Part shown: one piece after another, positions 1 through 7,936 of the stretch
Position numbering within the stretch: the stretch's first letter is position 1
Layout: each line of letters begins with the position of its first letter
Assembly: GCA_903872155.1 (NCBI GenBank)
Contig: CAIQJP010000087.1
Coordinates: forward strand, 98,907 to 162,906
Length of the DNA stretch: 64,000 nucleotides
DNA from: an uncultured Actinomycetes bacterium
GTDB lineage: Bacteria > Actinomycetota > Acidimicrobiia > Acidimicrobiales > Ilumatobacteraceae
Reading direction: 5' to 3'
The notes under the pieces: generated by a model
Told to the model about the DNA's origin: nothing
The model's input: the letters and a program-made list of their open reading frames with translations, nothing else
Databases searched by the model: none
Made by a program: the position numbers and the translations under genes

Positions 1-657
1 GCCGACGTTGTCGGGCACGAACCTATTGACGTTTTGCGTGCTGATCGCCAAACAACTTTGACATTACCGAATACCAAATTTCATCGACCGCGCGACATGA
101 TGGATCTTCGTCCCAGAGAGATCGATGGAATTGCGGTCACAAATCCGTTGCGGACATTGCTTGATTTAGGAGTCGTTTCTCGCTGGGATGTAGATCGAAC
201 ATTGCAGATCTTTGTGATTAAAGGTCTTGTTACTTTTGAATCGGTTGACAAAGCGTTGATGCGGCACAGTCAACATGGACGCCACGGGATTGTTGCATTG
301 CGAAGTGCGCTCCATCAACTGGCACTTCACGAGAAGGCCCCAGATTCAGTGCTTGAAGAAGAAATGGCCCGTTTGGCTCGGCGATTTAGATTGCCTTCAA
401 TGGAGTTTCATGCTCGCATTGCTGGATATGAAGTTGACTTCTTATTGACTGGAACAAATATCTACCTCGAATGCGAGGGATGGCGATATCACGGTCTTGA
501 TAAAGATCAATTTGAGTTTGATCGCGAACGAACCGCCAAATTACTTACGGCGGGATATATCGGTGTGCGATTTACGTGGGCACAAATCGTTCGTCGACCG
601 AGCACTGTTGCTCAACAAGTCAAAGATATTTATGCACAATGGAAATCACCGCGTTGA
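1..657 (+). CDS. AbiEi/DUF559-like protein with Vsr-like nuclease fold, 5' truncated by the window
   Basis: The frame is open from base 1, so the true start lies outside the window; an internal TTG at 34 is probably not the start. The visible N-terminal part (RPREIDGIAVTNPLRTLLDLG) resembles the DNA-binding/antitoxin-type region of AbiEi-like proteins common in actinomycetes. The C-terminal part has the layout of a small PD-(D/E)XK nuclease of the DUF559/Vsr type: an acidic helix (LEEEMARLARR), an Asp in YEVDFLL, then an ExE-type strand (LECEGW) and a late hydrophobic strand (GVRFTW). The Lys normally expected near ExE is not obvious, so activity is uncertain. No toxin partner is visible downstream. 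The next gene is convergent. Confidence 0.6.
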   Translation, partial: ADVVGHEPIDVLRADRQTTLTLPNTKFHRPRDMMDLRPREIDGIAVTNPLRTLLDLGVVSRWDVDRTLQIFVIKGLVTFESVDKALMRHSQHGRHGIVALRSALHQLALHEKAPDSVLEEEMARLARRFRLPSMEFHARIAGYEVDFLLTGTNIYLECEGWRYHGLDKDQFEFDRERTAKLLTAGYIGVRFTWAQIVRRPSTVAQQVKDIYAQWKSPR

Positions 658-688
658 TAGCAAAACGAGGCTGAGGCGAAAAACCGAA

Positions 689-740
689 CGATCTGGTCTG
701 GCGAAGTTATAGAAAACCTAAGTTATTTACGACCAGATCG
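689..740. terminator. Inverted repeat between convergent gene ends
   Basis: CGATCTGGTC at 689-698 is repeated as its exact complement at 731-740, with a 32-nt spacer. It lies between the stop of the nuclease-like gene and the stop of the convergent sigma factor gene. On the minus strand the hairpin is followed by a short T run (GGTTTTT). It is probably a terminator for the sigma factor gene and possibly bidirectional; the long loop makes this less than certain. Confidence 0.5.
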
Positions 741-744
741 CTTG

Positions 745-1686
745 TTAGACAGCGAGGAGGTCGCGGGCGCCAGTGTCGCTCGACGGGTGACGCAACTTGC
801 TCATCGCACGAGCCTCAATCTGACGGATGCGCTCACGAGTGAGGTTGAAGTGTTCGCCAACTTCTTCAAGGGTGCGAGGTTCGCCCCGATCAAGACCAAA
901 GCGCAACTTCAAAATCTCGCGTTCGCGCTCGTCGAGCGGAGCCAAGAGTCGCTGAATCTCTTCGGGGAGCAACGCAGTGGCTGCAACTTCGAAGGGGCTT
1001 TCAGCTGAACGGTCTTCAACCACGTCACCAAGTTCGGCATCGCCGTCTTCACGAAGCGGTTCGCTCAGTGACAAAGGCTCGGCAGCGAAGCGCAATGCTT
1101 CAGTGACTTTGTCTTCGGGCATTTCAACTTCGGCTGCGAGTTCACGCAACGTTGGCTGGCGGCCAAACTTCAATTCCAGGCGTGAGCGAGCCTTCTGGAG
1201 ACGAGCAAGTGTGTCTCCGGCGTGGACTGGGAGGCGAATGGTGCGACCGGTGTTAGCGATACCACGAGTAATGGCCTGACGAATCCACCACGTTGCATAC
1301 GTTGAGAATTTGAATCCCTTACGCCAGTCGAATTTTTCAACAGCGTGCATGAGACCGAGGTTGCCCTCTTGGATGAGGTCGAGCAAGGGGAGACCAGAAG
1401 CCTGGTACTTCTTGGCGATCGAGACCACCAAACGAAGGTTGGACTGCACGAACGAACGCTCGGCATTTTCACCATCTTTGATGAGGTTGCGCAGCTCGCG
1501 CTTCTTGGCAGGAGTTAATGCCTTGCCATCAACAACTTCAGATTCTTCCTTAGCGGCCTTACCAGCTTCGATCTGCTTGGCAAGACGAACTTCGTCATCT
1601 TTTGTGAGCAATGTGTATTGCCCGATGTCTGACAAGTAAAGACGGACGAGGTCCTCTTCATCACGATCAACGCGATCCTTGGCCAC
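745..1686 (-). CDS. RNA polymerase sigma-70 factor, group 1/2 (SigA/HrdB type)
   Basis: Directs RNA polymerase to housekeeping-type promoters. All conserved sigma-70 regions are present in order: region 1.2 (DLVRLYLSDIGQYTLLT), region 2 with the core-binding and -10 recognition segments (LRLVVSIAKKY, LDLIQEGNLGLMHAVEKFD, FKFSTYATWWIRQAI), region 3 (LPVHAGDTLARLQKA) and a region 4 helix-turn-helix (RTLEEVGEHFNLTRERIRQIEARAMSKLR). At 313 residues it lacks region 1.1 and the long acidic N-terminus of typical primary sigma factors. It could therefore be either the principal factor of a lineage with a short SigA or a group 2 paralogue. The start is GTG. The divergent 206-bp region upstream must hold promoters for this gene and the Bax-inhibitor-like gene. 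Confidence 0.93.
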   Translation of the reverse strand: MAKDRVDRDEEDLVRLYLSDIGQYTLLTKDDEVRLAKQIEAGKAAKEESEVVDGKALTPAKKRELRNLIKDGENAERSFVQSNLRLVVSIAKKYQASGLPLLDLIQEGNLGLMHAVEKFDWRKGFKFSTYATWWIRQAITRGIANTGRTIRLPVHAGDTLARLQKARSRLELKFGRQPTLRELAAEVEMPEDKVTEALRFAAEPLSLSEPLREDGDAELGDVVEDRSAESPFEVAATALLPEEIQRLLAPLDEREREILKLRFGLDRGEPRTLEEVGEHFNLTRERIRQIEARAMSKLRHPSSDTGARDLLAV

Positions 1687-1892
1687 TTAAGAACCCCACT
1701 TCTCCCGAAATTGCAGTAGTGGCGGGAACGATACCGACCACAATCGCTGACACAACCACCAGCGCAAAGATTCCAAAAAAGTGTTGAGATATTGGTTGCC
1801 GAGACACCGAGATTTATCTTCGGTAATCTAAGGAAATAACGATTTTGCGAGGTTTTGCTCGTTCGATCGTGTACGCAAAAAGGAGAAATGCT

Positions 1893-2717
1893 ATGGCGAA
1901 TCCATTACTGAATGAGAAGCGACTCAAACAAGCAGCCGCGGCAAACGATGCCGGTTGGGCAGCGCCCGATCAAGCAACTCGTCGAGAAAATTCTGAAGCG
2001 GTTAATGATGGACCGACAACACCTTGGGTGCCCACTGGTCGAACAATGACTGTTGCTGGTACTGCAAGTGCGACTGCAGTTCTGTTTGTTCTCTTACTCG
2101 CTGCCGCAGTTGTTGGCTGGCTTGGTGTCGATACGCCGCAAGGTGAGGTGTACAAGTTCCCGGCCTACGCCATTGGCGGATTGCTAGTCGGATTTGCCTT
2201 GGCAATCTTTTTGGCATTCAAACCACACCTCGCCAAGTTCTTGGCTCCGGTGTATGCAATCGCTGAAGGTTTATTTGTTGGCGCAATTAGTAAGGCGTAT
2301 GAAACGTATTACGACGGCATCGTGGTGCAGGCTGCTGGTGCAACGATCGCAGTTTTTGCTGTCATGTTGGCCATGTACAGCTTGCGCATTATCAAAGTGA
2401 CCGATCGCTTCCGTCGCATTGTGATTGGTGCAACGATGGGAGTTGCCTTGTTCTACGGCGTCTCATTGTTGATGAGCCTGTTTGGTGCGACCCCGCCGTT
2501 CATTCATTCAACAAGTCTTTTCGGCATTGGCTTTAGTTTCTTAGTTGCAGGGCTCGCAGCATTTAACTTGGCGCTTGACTTCGATTTCATCGAGCGTGGG
2601 TCAAAGCAAGGAATGCCCGAGTCAACAGAGTGGTATGCAGCATTCGGAGTCATGGTCACCGTTGTGTGGCTGTACCTCGAAATCTTGCGTCTGCTATCTA
2701 AATTGCGCGAACGGTGA
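1893..2717 (+). CDS. Bax inhibitor-1/YccA family membrane protein
   Basis: A seven-helix-type integral membrane protein of the TMBIM/BI-1 superfamily (YccA/YbhL relatives), a family linked to cation leak and membrane-protein quality control; the substrate here is unknown. The start is the ATG at 1893 and not the upstream in-frame codon at 1845, because AGGAG at 1881-1885 sits 7 nt before it. The first 50 residues are polar; hydrophobic segments then follow at regular spacing (VAGTASATAVLFVLLLAA, FPAYAIGGLLVGFALAIF, TIAVFAVMLAMYSL, and more). The last segment ends in a short basic tail. It overlaps the next gene by 4 bp (GTGA), so three envelope proteins are probably co-translated. Confidence 0.85.
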   Translation: MANPLLNEKRLKQAAAANDAGWAAPDQATRRENSEAVNDGPTTPWVPTGRTMTVAGTASATAVLFVLLLAAAVVGWLGVDTPQGEVYKFPAYAIGGLLVGFALAIFLAFKPHLAKFLAPVYAIAEGLFVGAISKAYETYYDGIVVQAAGATIAVFAVMLAMYSLRIIKVTDRFRRIVIGATMGVALFYGVSLLMSLFGATPPFIHSTSLFGIGFSFLVAGLAAFNLALDFDFIERGSKQGMPESTEWYAAFGVMVTVVWLYLEILRLLSKLRER

Positions 2718-3400
2718 CCGAAACGAAATTGAGCGACGATCTTGATCGTCGCAGCATTGTTATCTTCGTTGCCGCTCTACTGAGTTTGTGGTTCGCCCAT
2801 TTCGGTATTCGCTATGTGCCTGGTGACACCAGTCGTTTGACCGAATTGTGTTGGTGGTCGGGCACGCAGATCGTGAGCTACCTAGTAGTTCCACTGCTTG
2901 TCATTCGGTTTATTGGTTTGAAGCCAATTGACATCGGCTGGAAGTTTCGCGGCACATCGAGCCATTGGAAGTATTACGCAGCGTTATTTGCCATTGCTGT
3001 TCCGTTTGTTGCGATAGCCAGTACAACTGCCGAATTTCAAGAGCGTTATCCGCTGCTCGAGATTGTTCGGGGTCAACTTGGTGTATGGCATGACTTGCGC
3101 ATTTGGTGGGTCTTTTACATCTTGCAATTTGTTGCTGTCGAAACCTTCTTTCGCGGTTTTCTCGTTTTGGGATTAGCAAAACGATTTGGTCACGCTTCAA
3201 TTTTCATCGCCACAGTTCCGTACTTAATGATTCATTTCGTGAAACCACCTGCCGAGGCATTGGCGGCAATAATCGGTGGCTTGGTGATGGGAACACTCGC
3301 GTATCGCACGAAAAGTGTGTGGTGGGGTATTGCTCTGCATGTTTCGGTCGCGGCTTTGATGGATTTTCTCTCGTTAGGGCATAAGGGATTTATCTGGTGA
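2714..3400 (+). CDS. CPBP family intramembrane glutamic endopeptidase
   Basis: A multi-pass membrane protein of the CAAX-protease/bacteriocin-processing (CPBP, Abi) superfamily. The catalytic segment VETFFRGFL provides one Glu followed by the conserved Arg; many members have a double Glu here. The second motif (YLMIHFVKP) supplies the conserved His. A third helix (WWGIALHVSVAALMDF) provides the distal His seen in this family. The start is GTG, sharing 4 bp with the stop of the Bax-inhibitor gene, and its own stop shares 4 bp with the next GTG start. The substrate is unknown. The strict coupling to a BI-1 protein and a putative HExxH protease suggests a membrane proteolysis role (inference). 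Confidence 0.8.
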   Translation: MTETKLSDDLDRRSIVIFVAALLSLWFAHFGIRYVPGDTSRLTELCWWSGTQIVSYLVVPLLVIRFIGLKPIDIGWKFRGTSSHWKYYAALFAIAVPFVAIASTTAEFQERYPLLEIVRGQLGVWHDLRIWWVFYILQFVAVETFFRGFLVLGLAKRFGHASIFIATVPYLMIHFVKPPAEALAAIIGGLVMGTLAYRTKSVWWGIALHVSVAALMDFLSLGHKGFIW

Positions 3401-4101
3401 GCGAGGTTTCACAAGAAGCGCTTGCCGTGAGCGCTGCTGGCGCATTGCTCGGCGGAATCACTGGTCGAATTGTGGGCTTCCCGGTTATAGGGACATTCAT
3501 TGGTGCAGTGAGTGGATCAGTTGCTGGTGCTCGTCGCATGTACGACTGGAAATCACCTCGTGGCATCGGCGCTTTTGTTCTCGATCACACTTGGGCCTTG
3601 GCGACGACAACCGCTTCTGTTGTTGCAACTGGTGTGAACGCAGCAACTGGTGCTCACATTGATGAATCTTTGACGACTCGACAGAATCGAATGACCTTTG
3701 ATAAGGGTTTGGTTTTGCGCAGTGGTTTTGCGGTGACATTTGGATATGTGGTCAATGGCGCGGCCGATCGTGACGGAACATTGAGCGAACGTCGTCGCAA
3801 GTTAGTCACTCATCATGAAGATCAGCATGTGTGGCAAGCACGAATGTTCGGACCGATTTATCCGGTGGTCTATGCCGGCTGGTTTGCGGTTGGCTCAATC
3901 GTTGCGACAGCGAAGTGGTTTGCGACTGGACGCAAAACGAAGTTGATTGATGAGATTGATGCAACGGCGTACTATCGCAATCCATTTGAATGGCACGCAT
4001 ATACGTGTGATGACAATTGGCCGCCACACGGAGTTGATGCGACCAAAGTGTGGGCGAAACCTTTTAGAGGGTCTTTAAAAAGTCCAACATTGCCGCGTTG
4101 A
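3397..4101 (+). CDS. Membrane protein with HExxH metalloprotease-like motif
   Basis: I do not recognise a named family. The N-terminus holds glycine-rich hydrophobic segments (residues about 8-45 and 55-85), suggesting membrane insertion. The centre has H140-E-D-Q-H144 in the context THHEDQHVWQARMFGP, a classical HExxH zinc site. A hydrophobic stretch follows (VVYAGWFAVGSIVATAKW), then NPFEWHAY, where E198 could be a third ligand. Gene order, 4-bp overlap with the CPBP protease gene and the motif all point to a membrane-bound metallopeptidase (inference). Its 3' end overlaps the convergent hydrolase gene by 38 bp. Confidence 0.6.
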   Translation: MSEVSQEALAVSAAGALLGGITGRIVGFPVIGTFIGAVSGSVAGARRMYDWKSPRGIGAFVLDHTWALATTTASVVATGVNAATGAHIDESLTTRQNRMTFDKGLVLRSGFAVTFGYVVNGAADRDGTLSERRRKLVTHHEDQHVWQARMFGPIYPVVYAGWFAVGSIVATAKWFATGRKTKLIDEIDATAYYRNPFEWHAYTCDDNWPPHGVDATKVWAKPFRGSLKSPTLPR

Positions 4102-5041
4102 ATTCGTCTGGAAACTCTTGTTGAGTCCAGTGGCCAGCACCCGGGATGATGACGCTCCCCTTGTAATTGGGAGTCAGCGCGTTCACGGCATCGATTGTGT
4201 CAAGGCGGGCGGCGATCACTGCATCTTTGTCGCCGCCAATAAAGAACGTCGGCATGGAGATGCGATCAATTGGAATGTCTTTGAGTAGTTCGTAGTTGGC
4301 ATCAAGGTTGCGATACCAACTGACGGGACCAAAGAAACCACTGTTGGTGAATTGCTTGACGTAGTAGTCGAGATCTTCTTGCGTCAACCATGACGGCAAG
4401 TGAGTGGGAACATCTTTGAACATGTCTAAGAAACCGGTGCCAGCCATTGGAGGAAGTTCTGCAGGGTCGGTAGGACCTGGTTTATACATCGCGCCAGACG
4501 CTGCCCACATGAACTGGTGCATGGTGTGTCGAATATCGGCACCAAGTTCTTTTTCGGCTGGACCAACTTCTTGGAAGTACAACATGTAGAAGAAGCGATC
4601 GGTGAACATCATTTTGAAAAGTTCAGTGGGTTTTGCGGGCCACGGAGTGAACGGAACACTGACCGCGCAAATGGCATTCACTCGGTCGGGATGTAAACGT
4701 CCGGCTTCCCATACGACGAGAGCGCCCCAGTCGTGACCAATAAAAGTTGCATTGGCGTGGCCAGTGGCATCAAGCAAACCAACTAAGTCATCAGTGAGAT
4801 TTTGTAGGCCGTAGTCGGTGACATTTTTGGGCGATGAGGAAAAACCATAACCACGTTGATCGGGAGCAAGCACGTGATAGCCAGCATCGGCGAGTGGCTG
4901 CATCTGGTGACGCCATGAATGTGCCGACTCGGGGAAACCGTGGCTCAATATGACGCACGGACCACTGGGGTCGCCGGCCTCGGTGACAACAAGATCGACG
5001 CCGTTGGTGCGAATGGTGCGCTGCTGAATGCTGTGGCTCAT
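4064..5041 (-). CDS. Alpha/beta hydrolase, epoxide hydrolase-like
   Basis: Opens epoxides to diols, or hydrolyses related substrates. Family motifs are clear: oxyanion-hole motif HGFPES, lid-side motif DQRGYG, nucleophile elbow GHDWGA with Asp104 as the nucleophile, and the terminal catalytic His in GAGHW. An Asp nucleophile followed by Trp is typical of epoxide hydrolases and dehalogenases and not of Ser esterases. Two in-frame ATGs are possible, at 5068 and 5041. I prefer 5041 because homology of the fold begins a few residues later; both lie in the arms of an inverted repeat. The gene follows the Tat-exported protein on the same strand. Confidence 0.85.
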   Translation of the reverse strand: MSHSIQQRTIRTNGVDLVVTEAGDPSGPCVILSHGFPESAHSWRHQMQPLADAGYHVLAPDQRGYGFSSSPKNVTDYGLQNLTDDLVGLLDATGHANATFIGHDWGALVVWEAGRLHPDRVNAICAVSVPFTPWPAKPTELFKMMFTDRFFYMLYFQEVGPAEKELGADIRHTMHQFMWAASGAMYKPGPTDPAELPPMAGTGFLDMFKDVPTHLPSWLTQEDLDYYVKQFTNSGFFGPVSWYRNLDANYELLKDIPIDRISMPTFFIGGDKDAVIAARLDTIDAVNALTPNYKGSVIIPGAGHWTQQEFPDEFNAAMLDFLKTL

Positions 5042-5069
5042 GTCCTCAGTCTTGCCGACTGAGGACATG
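5039..5069 (-). promoter_or_regulatory. Perfect 12-bp inverted repeat over the hydrolase start codons
   Basis: CATGTCCTCAGT (5039-5050) and its exact complement (5058-5069) flank a 7-nt loop. In minus-strand RNA, both candidate AUGs and the only purine-rich SD-like stretch (GAGGA) would be paired in the hairpin. It lies 18 bp after the stop of the upstream gene. It could be a translation-control hairpin, a protein operator or an intergenic processing site. There is no T run after it, so simple termination is less likely. Confidence 0.5.
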
Positions 5070-5087
5070 AGGCGTGAACTGTGCGAC

Positions 5088-5774
5088 TTAGGGAAGTGGG
5101 CTCAAGACGTATGACTGAGTCTGGTAAAAACCAGTGATATCGATAATGAAATGACATGCTCCAAGATCGTTTCCACAGAAGACTTTTAATTCGCGATCTG
5201 CGCTCATTGAAATGATTCCGCCATTTGAGACATCTGTTCCAACGACAAAGTTGATGGATGATGTTGCAGGAGGGGTAGATGCATCGCCGGGTGCAAGTGA
5301 CAAATAGTTGGCTCCACCGACCGCGTTGGTGACGGTCAGGTTGTAAGCAATCGACATGACTGGCGTAGAAATACCGCCAGGACCTGTTGTGAAGGGCAAC
5401 AGATCTGAAGTTGTTACTCGACCAGAAGAATCGCGACCATCTTTCAGTGAGATGACGCGCGATTCATTTTTTGAAATGCGTCCGAGTTTCGCTGCTGGAA
5501 TTCCTGACGATGCGTTGGTCCAACGCGAGTCGTACACACGTTGCGGTGTCATCGAAAAGAAGTATCCGTCGCTTGGGTAGCCCGTACCTGCACTTGCGGG
5601 CAGACTGCCTAATGCGAGACCCCCAGCAACGGCACCGACGGCTGCACCGGCCGCGAGTTTCAACATGCCGCGACGTGATGCACGTTCGGGTTCACCGACT
5701 ACCTCTAGTTGGTCGAGGCGTAGCTGCAACAAGGCCAATTGATTTTTGAGATCCTGAATTTCATTGTTTTCCAT
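5088..5774 (-). CDS. Tat-exported surface protein with a single RLLDTR-type domain
   Basis: Function unknown. The N-terminus forms a short leucine-rich coiled coil (QDLKNQLALLQLRLDQLE). A twin-arginine signal (ERASRRGMLKLAAGAAVGAVAGG) follows, with cleavage likely near ASA-G, so the protein is exported folded. The mature part (PQRVYDSRWTN...AYNLTVTNA...INFVVGTD...HFIIDITGFY) is the same domain type as the C-terminal repeats of the giant protein at the end of this window (RLLDTR...MNVTVVD...LNFINGQ...ILADVSGYF). A coiled coil before a Tat signal is unusual. The SD is a G run (GGGGGA) 7 nt before the ATG. Confidence 0.75.
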   Translation of the reverse strand: MENNEIQDLKNQLALLQLRLDQLEVVGEPERASRRGMLKLAAGAAVGAVAGGLALGSLPASAGTGYPSDGYFFSMTPQRVYDSRWTNASSGIPAAKLGRISKNESRVISLKDGRDSSGRVTTSDLLPFTTGPGGISTPVMSIAYNLTVTNAVGGANYLSLAPGDASTPPATSSINFVVGTDVSNGGIISMSADRELKVFCGNDLGACHFIIDITGFYQTQSYVLSPLP

Positions 5775-5899
5775 GTTGGTTTCCCCCGCTCAAAATTGGC
5801 ATGTAGCCGTGTCAAAGCAAAGGGTACCAAATACTGATAGTGAGAAATTCACAAATTGTCAGCCCTTAGGCAAGATTTGGAAGACTGAAACAGGACCAA

Positions 5900-6094
5900 T
5901 CAGGCAGAGTTACGGCGAGCCAAAGGATTGGCTTCAAGTACCGCATCGGGCAATGGTTGGCCCGTGATTTCATCGACCCAATAGGTACCCGCATCAAGAC
6001 GGCTCAACGCCATTTCAACATCGGCCAGGTCACGCTCGATGGCATCTAGGTCAATCGTTGCCGATTCTTCGTGGGTGGGTTCCGTCGAGTACAT
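5900..6094 (-). CDS. Small DksA/TraR-like protein lacking the zinc-finger cysteines
   Basis: The segment IERDLADVEMALSRLDAGTYWVDEITGQPLPDAVLEANPLARR matches the layout of the DksA/TraR C-terminal region (ALxRxxxGTYGxCxxCGxxIPxxRLEAxP). The positions normally holding zinc-binding Cys read D, T and similar; no Cys is present. Such proteins may bind the RNA polymerase secondary channel, or may have lost that role. I place the start at the ATG at 6094 (MYSTEPTHEES). A longer in-frame start at 6142, preceded by a G-rich run, would overlap the cyclophilin start by 13 bp on the opposite strand. It may share a promoter region with the cyclophilin gene. Confidence 0.6.
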   Translation of the reverse strand: MYSTEPTHEESATIDLDAIERDLADVEMALSRLDAGTYWVDEITGQPLPDAVLEANPLARRNSA

Positions 6095-6129
6095 GGGCTC
6101 AGAGTAGTCGGCAGATAGTGTTTCAATCC

Positions 6130-6687
6130 ATGTCCACAACATTCCCCCCTTTTGACGGATCCGCCCCCAAGTGCCAGAAGTTCTCTTCTGAGCCCGAAAT
6201 GGGGATTGATGTCACCAAGCGTTATACGGCGACCATGGAAACCTCGATGGGCACTCTGGTGATCGCTCTCGATGCCATCAAGGCCCCTCGCACCGTGAAC
6301 TGCTTCATTTTCTTGGCGCTCAATCACTATTACGACGGCATCATCTTCCACCGCATCATTCAGGGCTTCGTCTGCCAAGGTGGCGACCCGACCGGCACCG
6401 GTATGGGTGGACCTGGTTACAAGTTCGCTGACGAATTGCCCAAGCCCGGTCAATACCAAATCGGTTCATTGGCAATGGCGAATGCCGGACCCAACACCAA
6501 CGGCTCGCAGTTCTTCTTGATCAGTGGTCCGAGTGGCGTCAGCTTGCCTCCGGCCTACGCATTGTTCGGTCAAGTTGTGAAAGGTCTCGAAGTTGTTGAG
6601 GCCATGCAAAATGTTCCGACGGCACGTGGCGATCGCCCCGTGACCGACGTGGTGATCAAGTCGGTCACCATCACTGTTGCTGACTGA
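6130..6687 (+). CDS. Cyclophilin-type peptidyl-prolyl cis-trans isomerase
   Basis: Catalyses prolyl isomerisation in protein folding. The cyclophilin signature is complete: FHRIIQGFVCQGGDPTGTG with the catalytic Arg, GSLAMANAGPNTNGSQFF, and the closing YALFGQVVKGLEVVEAM. No signal peptide is seen, so it is probably cytoplasmic. The ATG at 6130 (MSTTFPPFDG) gives a normal N-terminus of about 30 residues before the domain; the in-frame extension to 6058 would run into the opposing gene. The gene is divergent from the DksA-like gene. Confidence 0.92.
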   Translation: MSTTFPPFDGSAPKCQKFSSEPEMGIDVTKRYTATMETSMGTLVIALDAIKAPRTVNCFIFLALNHYYDGIIFHRIIQGFVCQGGDPTGTGMGGPGYKFADELPKPGQYQIGSLAMANAGPNTNGSQFFLISGPSGVSLPPAYALFGQVVKGLEVVEAMQNVPTARGDRPVTDVVIKSVTITVAD

Positions 6688-6712
6688 TTTACTTCACTGC
6701 GTTTTGCAATAG

Positions 6713-7927
6713 ATGAACTCTCGAGTTGTCCAACTCAGTGCGTCGCAAGCGCGACGTATTGCGTTGGGAGCTCAAGGATTCGCTCAGCCCCGTCCAACTG
6801 GACGAACTGATCGCCGTCATTTACGCAAAGTTCTCGACCACATCGGACTGATTCAGATTGATTCGGTCAATGTGTTGGTGCGTAGTCAAGAGTTGCCATT
6901 GTTTTCGCGACTTGGTGCTCATCCACGCGATTTCATTTCTGCTGCAACGAGAGACGGCGAGCTTTTTGAGTATTGGGGACATGAAGCCGCTCATATGCGC
7001 ACCGAACATCACCGACTGTGGCGCTGGAAAATGGAACAGTCGCTAGAAGGACCCTGGCGTAGTGCCGAACAACTCTTGAAGCAGCATCCGAAATACGTTG
7101 AAGAAATCTTTCAACGAGTTGTGGCCGATGGGCCGTTGGCCGCAGGTGAATTATCTGAACGCACTGAGAAGAAAGGCCAATGGTGGGACTGGGATCGAGC
7201 GAAATTGGCTCTGGAGTACTTGTTTATGTGTGGACGAGTCACCGCAACGCGTCGCCCAAATGACTTTGCGCGTTTGTATGACTTGCCCGAACGAGTGATT
7301 CCTCAGCTACACCTTCGAGCGCGCACGCCGAGCGTTCACGATGCGCAACGCGAACTGCTTGATATTGGGGCGCGTTCATTAGGCGTTGCGACTGCTAAAG
7401 ATATTGCCGATTACTTCCGCATCAAGCCGGCATTAGCACGACCACGCATTGATGAACTCATTGAATCTGGTTTGTTGTTACCAACCACAATCGAGAACTC
7501 AAAAGAGAAGTGGCTCATTCATCGTGATGCTCGCACGCCGCGATCAGTGAATGCTCAGGCGTTGTTGTCGATGTTTGATCCAGTGGTTTGGAATCGTCCA
7601 CGCGCCGAGAATCTGTTTGATTTCCATTACCGCATTGAGATTTATACGCCGGCTGCGAAACGTAAATATGGCTATTACGTTTTGCCGTTTTTATATGGTG
7701 ATCGTTTGGTGGCCAGGGTTGACCTGAAAGCCGATCGTCACAACAACACTTTGTTGGTGCCCGGAATCTTTTCCGAAGCTCACGCCGACAAGAACGAAGT
7801 TGCAGTCGGCCTTGCTAACGAGTTGCAGTTAATGGCGCAATGGTTGGGTCTGGCAACGATCAAGGTTGGCAATAAAGGCGATTTATCAGGTGCTGTTCGC
7901 AAGTCGCTGAGTGCAACGGTTCGTTAG
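6713..7927 (+). CDS. YcaQ/AlkX-type winged-helix DNA glycosylase
   Basis: A member of the HTH_42 (former DUF1006) family, whose characterised members are DNA glycosylases acting on alkylated or cross-linked bases. The catalytic-region motif is Q-I-D in HIGLIQIDSVNVL, the QxD version typical of the YcaQ (AlkX) branch as opposed to the QxQ of the AlkZ branch. Further family features are the WGHEAAHM segment, repeated winged-helix regions through the middle, and the C-terminal FDPVVWNRPRAENLFDF...GYYVLPFLYGDRLVARVDLK block. Length (404 residues) is typical. It starts 25 bp after the cyclophilin stop and is followed 9 bp later by the amidotransferase gene. Confidence 0.85.
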   Translation: MNSRVVQLSASQARRIALGAQGFAQPRPTGRTDRRHLRKVLDHIGLIQIDSVNVLVRSQELPLFSRLGAHPRDFISAATRDGELFEYWGHEAAHMRTEHHRLWRWKMEQSLEGPWRSAEQLLKQHPKYVEEIFQRVVADGPLAAGELSERTEKKGQWWDWDRAKLALEYLFMCGRVTATRRPNDFARLYDLPERVIPQLHLRARTPSVHDAQRELLDIGARSLGVATAKDIADYFRIKPALARPRIDELIESGLLLPTTIENSKEKWLIHRDARTPRSVNAQALLSMFDPVVWNRPRAENLFDFHYRIEIYTPAAKRKYGYYVLPFLYGDRLVARVDLKADRHNNTLLVPGIFSEAHADKNEVAVGLANELQLMAQWLGLATIKVGNKGDLSGAVRKSLSATVR

Positions 7928-7936
7928 TCTGAATCT

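Noticed and set aside
977..1639. Plus-strand frames opposite the sigma factor gene
   Set aside because: Ser/Arg-rich shadows; the minus-strand gene has full sigma-70 motifs.
1687..1892. Search for promoters in the sigma factor/BI-1 divergent region
   Set aside because: Several loose TTGnnn/TAnnnT pairs occur (for example TTGGTT and TATCTT near 1793-1820), but none stands out; apart from the SD at 1881-1885 I see nothing firm.
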